This document shows positions 60,252-64,000 of a DNA stretch of 64,000 nt, piece after piece; position 1 is the first letter of the stretch; each line of letters opens with the position of its first letter. Location of the stretch: contig CANLNQ010000018.1 of assembly GCA_947492525.1 (NCBI GenBank), forward strand, positions 1-64,000, in the 5' to 3' direction. The notes beneath the pieces were generated by a model. The model searched no databases, had not been told where the DNA came from, and was given only the letters and a program-made list of their open reading frames with translations. The position numbers and the translations under genes were made by a program. This DNA comes from an uncultured Granulosicoccus sp. Lineage in GTDB: Bacteria; Pseudomonadota; Gammaproteobacteria; Granulosicoccales; Granulosicoccaceae.

Positions 60252-63200
60252 TCAGGCCTCCATCAGCGCTGCCACGAAATTCACCCGCTTCAGATCCGCC
60301 AGATTGCCTACCGGTGTCACTGCAAGGCGCGGATGCCCCACAAGCACGCACAAGGTCTCGGCTCTGGACACGGCCACATTGAGCCGATTGCGATCGAACA
60401 GGAATCCTGGCCCACGAGGGGCGGCCGCGGCATCGCTGGAGCACAGACTCAGAAAGACAACGGGCGCCTCCTGCCCCTGAAAGCGGTCAACGCTACCGAC
60501 TCTGGCATGATCACCCAGTGCATTCTGCAAGCGCGTCACCTGGGCATTGTAAGGCGCCACGAACAGCATGTCCGCCAGGGTGAGGATGCGTTCACTGCCG
60601 TCTTCGCACCGTAACTGCCGACCCACCAGCGACTTCACGGCCATGATGATGACATCGACTTCCTCGCTGCTGTCCTGTGCATTGCCCTCGTGCGTGACCG
60701 GCAGGAAGACAACACCAGCCTGCTGATCCAGCACACAACCATCCCCCTTGAGTTCCAGTATGCGACGAGCAGTCCGCTCGGCATTGACCAGACGACCGTC
60801 ATACACGTATCTGCTGACCAGTGCGTTGACTGCCGGGTGCATGCGGAAGGTTGTGCCCAGAAAGATGCCCTGCTCAGGCTCGACCGCGGCGGTGTCGCCA
60901 AGGCGATAATCCAGCACCGACAAGCCGCTCTCTGCCGGATGAGTGCCCTGTACAGGCTGACCCAGTTGCCTCTGATCCCCCATCAGTACCAGGTTCCGGG
61001 CCGAACGGCTCATGCCGACAAGATTGGCCACGGCGACCTGGCCCGCCTCATCGACCACCAGCACATCCAGTTCACCCGCCATGTCATCCCGCGCAAAGCC
61101 CCAGGCGGTGGTGCCAATGACACAGGCATCACACAACTCGGAGGCAATGCTGCCATTGCTGGTCACGCTGACACCCAGTTCATCCAGCTCATCCGAGGTA
61201 TGTCGCGTACACAGGAATCTGGCCGCAATACCCGCTTCACGGCAATAGCGAGCGGTTCCCAGCAACAGATTGTTGATGGCCGAATGACTGTTGCTTGATA
61301 TACCTACTCGCTTTCCTTCGGCCAGCAAAGCCCCGATGATCCGAGCCCCCGTGTAGGACTTGCCAGCGCCCGGTGGCCCCTGGATGATCAGACAACTCTC
61401 ATCAAGTCTGCGCACCGCATCAATGGTATCGTCCAGGCGGCTCTGTTCAGAACGGACAATGCTCGAACCATCATGACCCTGTATGCGAGGCCGCCGACGA
61501 TGCAGGAAGTCCAGCAAGGCTGATCGCTCGGTCTGGCCTGCCTCGATGGCGCCAACAACCGCATCGATGGCAGCGGGTATCGGGTCGGCATGCACGATCT
61601 CGTTCGGCACCAGACTGACCACGTGTTCCGGCTCGTAGCGGCACTGCACGACGACTCGCCCATTCTCCAGATCGCTGTGCTCTGGAAGTATCTTTCCGGT
61701 GGGATGGCGATCATCCACCTGCTCTGCCCCCTTGAGAGTCACGGTGCCCGAGATCCCCCTGCTTTCCTGGCCGGGGTCGAAGCCGAGTTCATAAGCCAGA
61801 TTACGTGCCCTGGGCGTCGGCTTGAAGGGTTCTCGCGGGGTGCGCCGGCAGTCGGCCAGGCAGGCAAGATCGTCTGCCAGCGAGGTATTGGACGGGTCCA
61901 TCCGTTCGAAGAAACGCCACCAGGCGCTCTTGTCTTCCCGGCGATGGAATTCGAGCACACCGGCAAGCGTTTCCAGCAGAGCGCGACTGGCCTCGTCGAG
62001 TGATTCGTCCTCGGCACGGGCCAGCAATCGATCACGTAGCGCCTGCCGCGCCAGTACCGTCTCGGACAATTCGACTTCTTCGACGGCTGACTCGGCCGGT
62101 CGGGGTTCGAGCACGGCCTGTTGATGTGAACGCAACCACTGGCACAGCTCTGCTGTCGATTCACAGTCATCCCGGTTGTAGTCCCGAATGCCCGCTAGTA
62201 CATCCGACTCCTGCCAGTGCGCACTGTCTTCACCTCGCGCATGGGCTTCACGCCAGAGATCATAGACCACCACCGAATCACCACCCGATGTCACATCGGT
62301 TGCCCGGCTCGGGCGATAGAGCTTTTCCACATTCTTGATCGAGTAACGTGATTCACCCAGTTGCAAGCCATGCGTGACGATGGCGTACAGATCCACGAAC
62401 ACGTCATTACGCAACAAGTCATCCAGCTCGGTCTCCCGCGTGGCATGAGCGCCAGCCAGACGCTTGCAGGCCGTGATTTCGTAGGGTGCGTAGTGGTAGA
62501 TGTGCATGCCCGGGTCTTCACGCCAGCGCTCATGAACCCAGTCGATGAAGCTTTCGAAGGCGATTCGCTCCGCTCGCGGATCGTGAGCCCACCAGTCGCG
62601 AAAGACCGGCTCGCCTGTCTCGAGAGACGTACAACCCCATAGGTATTCGAGCCCGTCCCCGTCCAGTGGAAAGCCTTCGATATCGAAAAACACATCCAGC
62701 GGCGATGCGGCGGGAAGGGCATTCAAGCCCGTGGATGAATCGGGATCGGTTTGCAGAAATCGATAGGCGGGCACCTCCAGCTCCCTGCTGCGAATCTGCA
62801 AGTCAGCCTGATCGACCAGCCAGCGCATTGTGGATGCGTCGATACCCGGAACATAGCGCTCGCCACTGTTGGCCAGAGCGTCCATTGTGTCGATCCCCAC
62901 CGTCTCCAGGCACTCGATCTGCCGTCGGGTGATCCGCGCCACACGGCTCAGATGGTCGCTTTGCTCTAGGCACTTCGCCGCGTACTCGGACCAGTTTCCG
63001 TGATCATTGAAATCGGCCGGATCCGGTTCCGCATCGACACGCCAGGCATCCTGAGCTGCCTCGAAGCTACGCTTGACCGCCTTGTAGTAATCGAAGCAAT
63101 CGAGCAAGGCAATCCTCTGATGGATACCGTTGCCCAGAGCCACGACCAGATGCTCGGCCTGCATGCCCTGCAGCGCTTCCAGCATGTCGGCATAACAACA

Positions 63201-63680
63201 CAATTGCAGCACCATGCCGGGCTTCACGCGCCGCGCCAGCTTGGTGTCCCACACCTCATAGTGGTAGTCGCCCAGTTCGCTTTGCCCGTCAACCCTGACC
63301 AGAAAATCGGCATGACCTCGGAACGAACCCCGCTCGAGCATTGCCTGAGCCACCACATCCACGCCGTCCTTGAGCAGTTGACGGGTCAGGCCCAGTGCCG
63401 CCTCACGAGCCTCCTCGCGCGTCCCGTGTGGTTGTGCCTGCACAAGTTCCGCGACATTGACGACCCTCAGGCCTTGACTGGCAAACTCCCGCTCGAGCGC
63501 ATCTTCGTGCGCCAGTCCACGCGTGGCAAGCCGCTCCAGCATCTCATCGGCCGGGTCACTGGCAGGCGCAGTCTCGGGGCTCTCCACCGCATAGCGCGCC
63601 ATCCAGGAAGCATAGGGGCTGCCGAGCCAGCGAGATAGATCGGTTGGCGCGTAAACCAGAGCGCTGCCTGAGTAGTGCAT
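60252..63680 (-). CDS. TM0106-family RecB-like nuclease fused to SF1 helicase
   Basis: A 1142-residue multidomain protein. The N-terminal part (about 1-330) has the RecB-like nuclease core (DFLVRVDGQ, YHYEVWDTKLARR). A predicted exonuclease domain follows (about 330-540: FFDIEGFPL, IYHYAPYE, RYSIKNVEKLYRP, YNRDDCESTAELCQWL). A superfamily-1 helicase region starts near residue 765 (QGPPGAGKS), with Walker B VVDEAGQV and motif VI region VDRFQGQEAPVVFLS. This is the TM0106-type architecture, function unproven but likely DNA processing. The ATG at 63680 follows AGGA at 5 nt; an upstream in-frame start at 63701 is less likely. Confidence 0.87.
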   Translation of the reverse strand: MHYSGSALVYAPTDLSRWLGSPYASWMARYAVESPETAPASDPADEMLERLATRGLAHEDALEREFASQGLRVVNVAELVQAQPHGTREEAREAALGLTRQLLKDGVDVVAQAMLERGSFRGHADFLVRVDGQSELGDYHYEVWDTKLARRVKPGMVLQLCCYADMLEALQGMQAEHLVVALGNGIHQRIALLDCFDYYKAVKRSFEAAQDAWRVDAEPDPADFNDHGNWSEYAAKCLEQSDHLSRVARITRRQIECLETVGIDTMDALANSGERYVPGIDASTMRWLVDQADLQIRSRELEVPAYRFLQTDPDSSTGLNALPAASPLDVFFDIEGFPLDGDGLEYLWGCTSLETGEPVFRDWWAHDPRAERIAFESFIDWVHERWREDPGMHIYHYAPYEITACKRLAGAHATRETELDDLLRNDVFVDLYAIVTHGLQLGESRYSIKNVEKLYRPSRATDVTSGGDSVVVYDLWREAHARGEDSAHWQESDVLAGIRDYNRDDCESTAELCQWLRSHQQAVLEPRPAESAVEEVELSETVLARQALRDRLLARAEDESLDEASRALLETLAGVLEFHRREDKSAWWRFFERMDPSNTSLADDLACLADCRRTPREPFKPTPRARNLAYELGFDPGQESRGISGTVTLKGAEQVDDRHPTGKILPEHSDLENGRVVVQCRYEPEHVVSLVPNEIVHADPIPAAIDAVVGAIEAGQTERSALLDFLHRRRPRIQGHDGSSIVRSEQSRLDDTIDAVRRLDESCLIIQGPPGAGKSYTGARIIGALLAEGKRVGISSNSHSAINNLLLGTARYCREAGIAARFLCTRHTSDELDELGVSVTSNGSIASELCDACVIGTTAWGFARDDMAGELDVLVVDEAGQVAVANLVGMSRSARNLVLMGDQRQLGQPVQGTHPAESGLSVLDYRLGDTAAVEPEQGIFLGTTFRMHPAVNALVSRYVYDGRLVNAERTARRILELKGDGCVLDQQAGVVFLPVTHEGNAQDSSEEVDVIIMAVKSLVGRQLRCEDGSERILTLADMLFVAPYNAQVTRLQNALGDHARVGSVDRFQGQEAPVVFLSLCSSDAAAAPRGPGFLFDRNRLNVAVSRAETLCVLVGHPRLAVTPVGNLADLKRVNFVAALMEA

Positions 63681-63775
63681 GGAGTTCCTGCCGTTCGCCA
63701 AAGTGCCATCATACCGGAGTGTCTCCGGCAGGCACTTCGCGTAACACCAGAACGGCCAGGGCTGGCGGCAGCCGA

Positions 63776-64000
63776 CTAGCTGCCGGACTTCGGCTCGCAG
63801 ATAGGCCGATAATCCTCAGGTTCACGATGCAGTGCGAAGTTGAAGATGTTTCGACGAATCTCCGCGCAGCGATCGAGATCGATATCGGCAAAGACCAGTT
63901 CATCAGCAAACCCCTGTGCCCGTGCAATGATCTCGCCGGTGGGCGCAATGATACAGGTGCCGCCAATGAGGTCACAGCCTTCCTCGCGGCCCGCCTTGGC
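63776..64000 (-). CDS. Nitrilase-superfamily amidohydrolase, C-terminal part (cut by window edge)
   Basis: The last 74 residues of a carbon-nitrogen hydrolase; the gene continues beyond the right edge. The visible part (EEGCDLIGGTCIIAPTGEI, DELVFADIDLDRC, NIFNFALHREPEDYRPI) resembles the end of N-carbamoyl-D-amino-acid hydrolase/beta-ureidopropionase-type enzymes. The catalytic Glu, Lys and Cys lie outside the window. The sequence differs from the nitrilase at 20.6-21.5 kb, so it is not a copy. Confidence 0.75.
   Translation of the reverse strand, partial: AKAGREEGCDLIGGTCIIAPTGEIIARAQGFADELVFADIDLDRCAEIRRNIFNFALHREPEDYRPICEPKSGS

Noticed and set aside
1..64000. tRNA, rRNA, CRISPR array, insertion sequence or prophage
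   Set aside because: I looked for cloverleaf/TPsiC-like motifs, regularly spaced repeats and transposase or integrase genes, and found none that convinced. This was by eye, so a tRNA could be missed.

Overview
The window is about 57-60% G+C by eye and densely coded on both strands. It looks like chromosomal DNA of a free-living, probably marine, gammaproteobacterium. The gene families point that way: DUF3422, CreA, DUF465/YdcH, monomeric NADP isocitrate dehydrogenase, HrpB, CbpA/CbpM, a TonB-dependent receptor, several GGDEF/EAL and hybrid-kinase proteins, and an organosulfonate-type dehydrogenase. A Granulosicoccus-like lineage is possible, but there is no rRNA or tRNA to test it. I see no CRISPR array, transposase, prophage gene or tRNA.

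Layout. 1-3.9 kb: DUF3422 membrane protein, a persulfide-dioxygenase-like MBL hydrolase with a DUF2892 membrane protein, and DUF3047. 4-12.6 kb: a GGDEF/EAL protein, then a stress/redox block (VIT1-type metal transporter, haem lipoprotein, DUF465, CbpM, CbpA, PfkB, DsrE-like protein, 1-Cys peroxiredoxin). A palindrome resembling an FNR/ANR box lies upstream of pfkB. 12.8-16.3 kb: a ferric-reductase-like/intradiol-dioxygenase-like pair and a very acidic protein with 25 tandem Thr-Glu-Ala repeats. 16.7-21.5 kb: a five-gene operon of a PotDABC-type ABC importer ending in a nitrilase. 21.7-23.9 kb: isocitrate dehydrogenase, with a perfect FNR/ANR-type palindrome upstream. 24.4-30.8 kb: a cyclic-nucleotide block (DUF3095 cyclase-like protein, membrane class III adenylate cyclase, a stand-alone cNMP-binding protein, and an ABC-exporter-like protein with a C-terminal cNMP-binding domain and an aberrant ATPase domain). 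31-37.3 kb: SLC13 transporter, HrpB, ElyC-like DUF218 protein, epimerase. 37.3-43.2 kb: a LysR regulator between a PLP decarboxylase and a divergent HisD-family dehydrogenase plus DegT aminotransferase, with a 19-copy hexamer repeat in the divergent promoter. 43.3-48.6 kb: CreA, a CxxCH protein, a YceI-OmpA fusion, and a GGDEF/EAL protein with a molybdopterin-oxidoreductase-like partner. 48.9-54.7 kb: a TonB receptor, periplasmic binding protein and hybrid kinase operon. 54.7-64 kb: dodecin, metallophosphoesterase, lipid kinase, a LOV-type hybrid kinase, a TM0106-type nuclease-helicase and the end of a nitrilase-family gene.

Two themes stand out. First, nucleotide and two-component signalling is heavily represented: two c-di-GMP proteins, a cAMP-type module and two large hybrid kinases. 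Second, short tandem repeats are unusually frequent, with six arrays of 6, 7, 8, 9, 14 and 27 bp units, several of them in promoters or coding sequence. The most unusual items are the cNMP-linked degenerate ABC protein, the sulfonate-type LysR cluster with its repeat-bearing promoter, and a three-way-junction-like inverted-repeat nest before a GGDEF/EAL gene.
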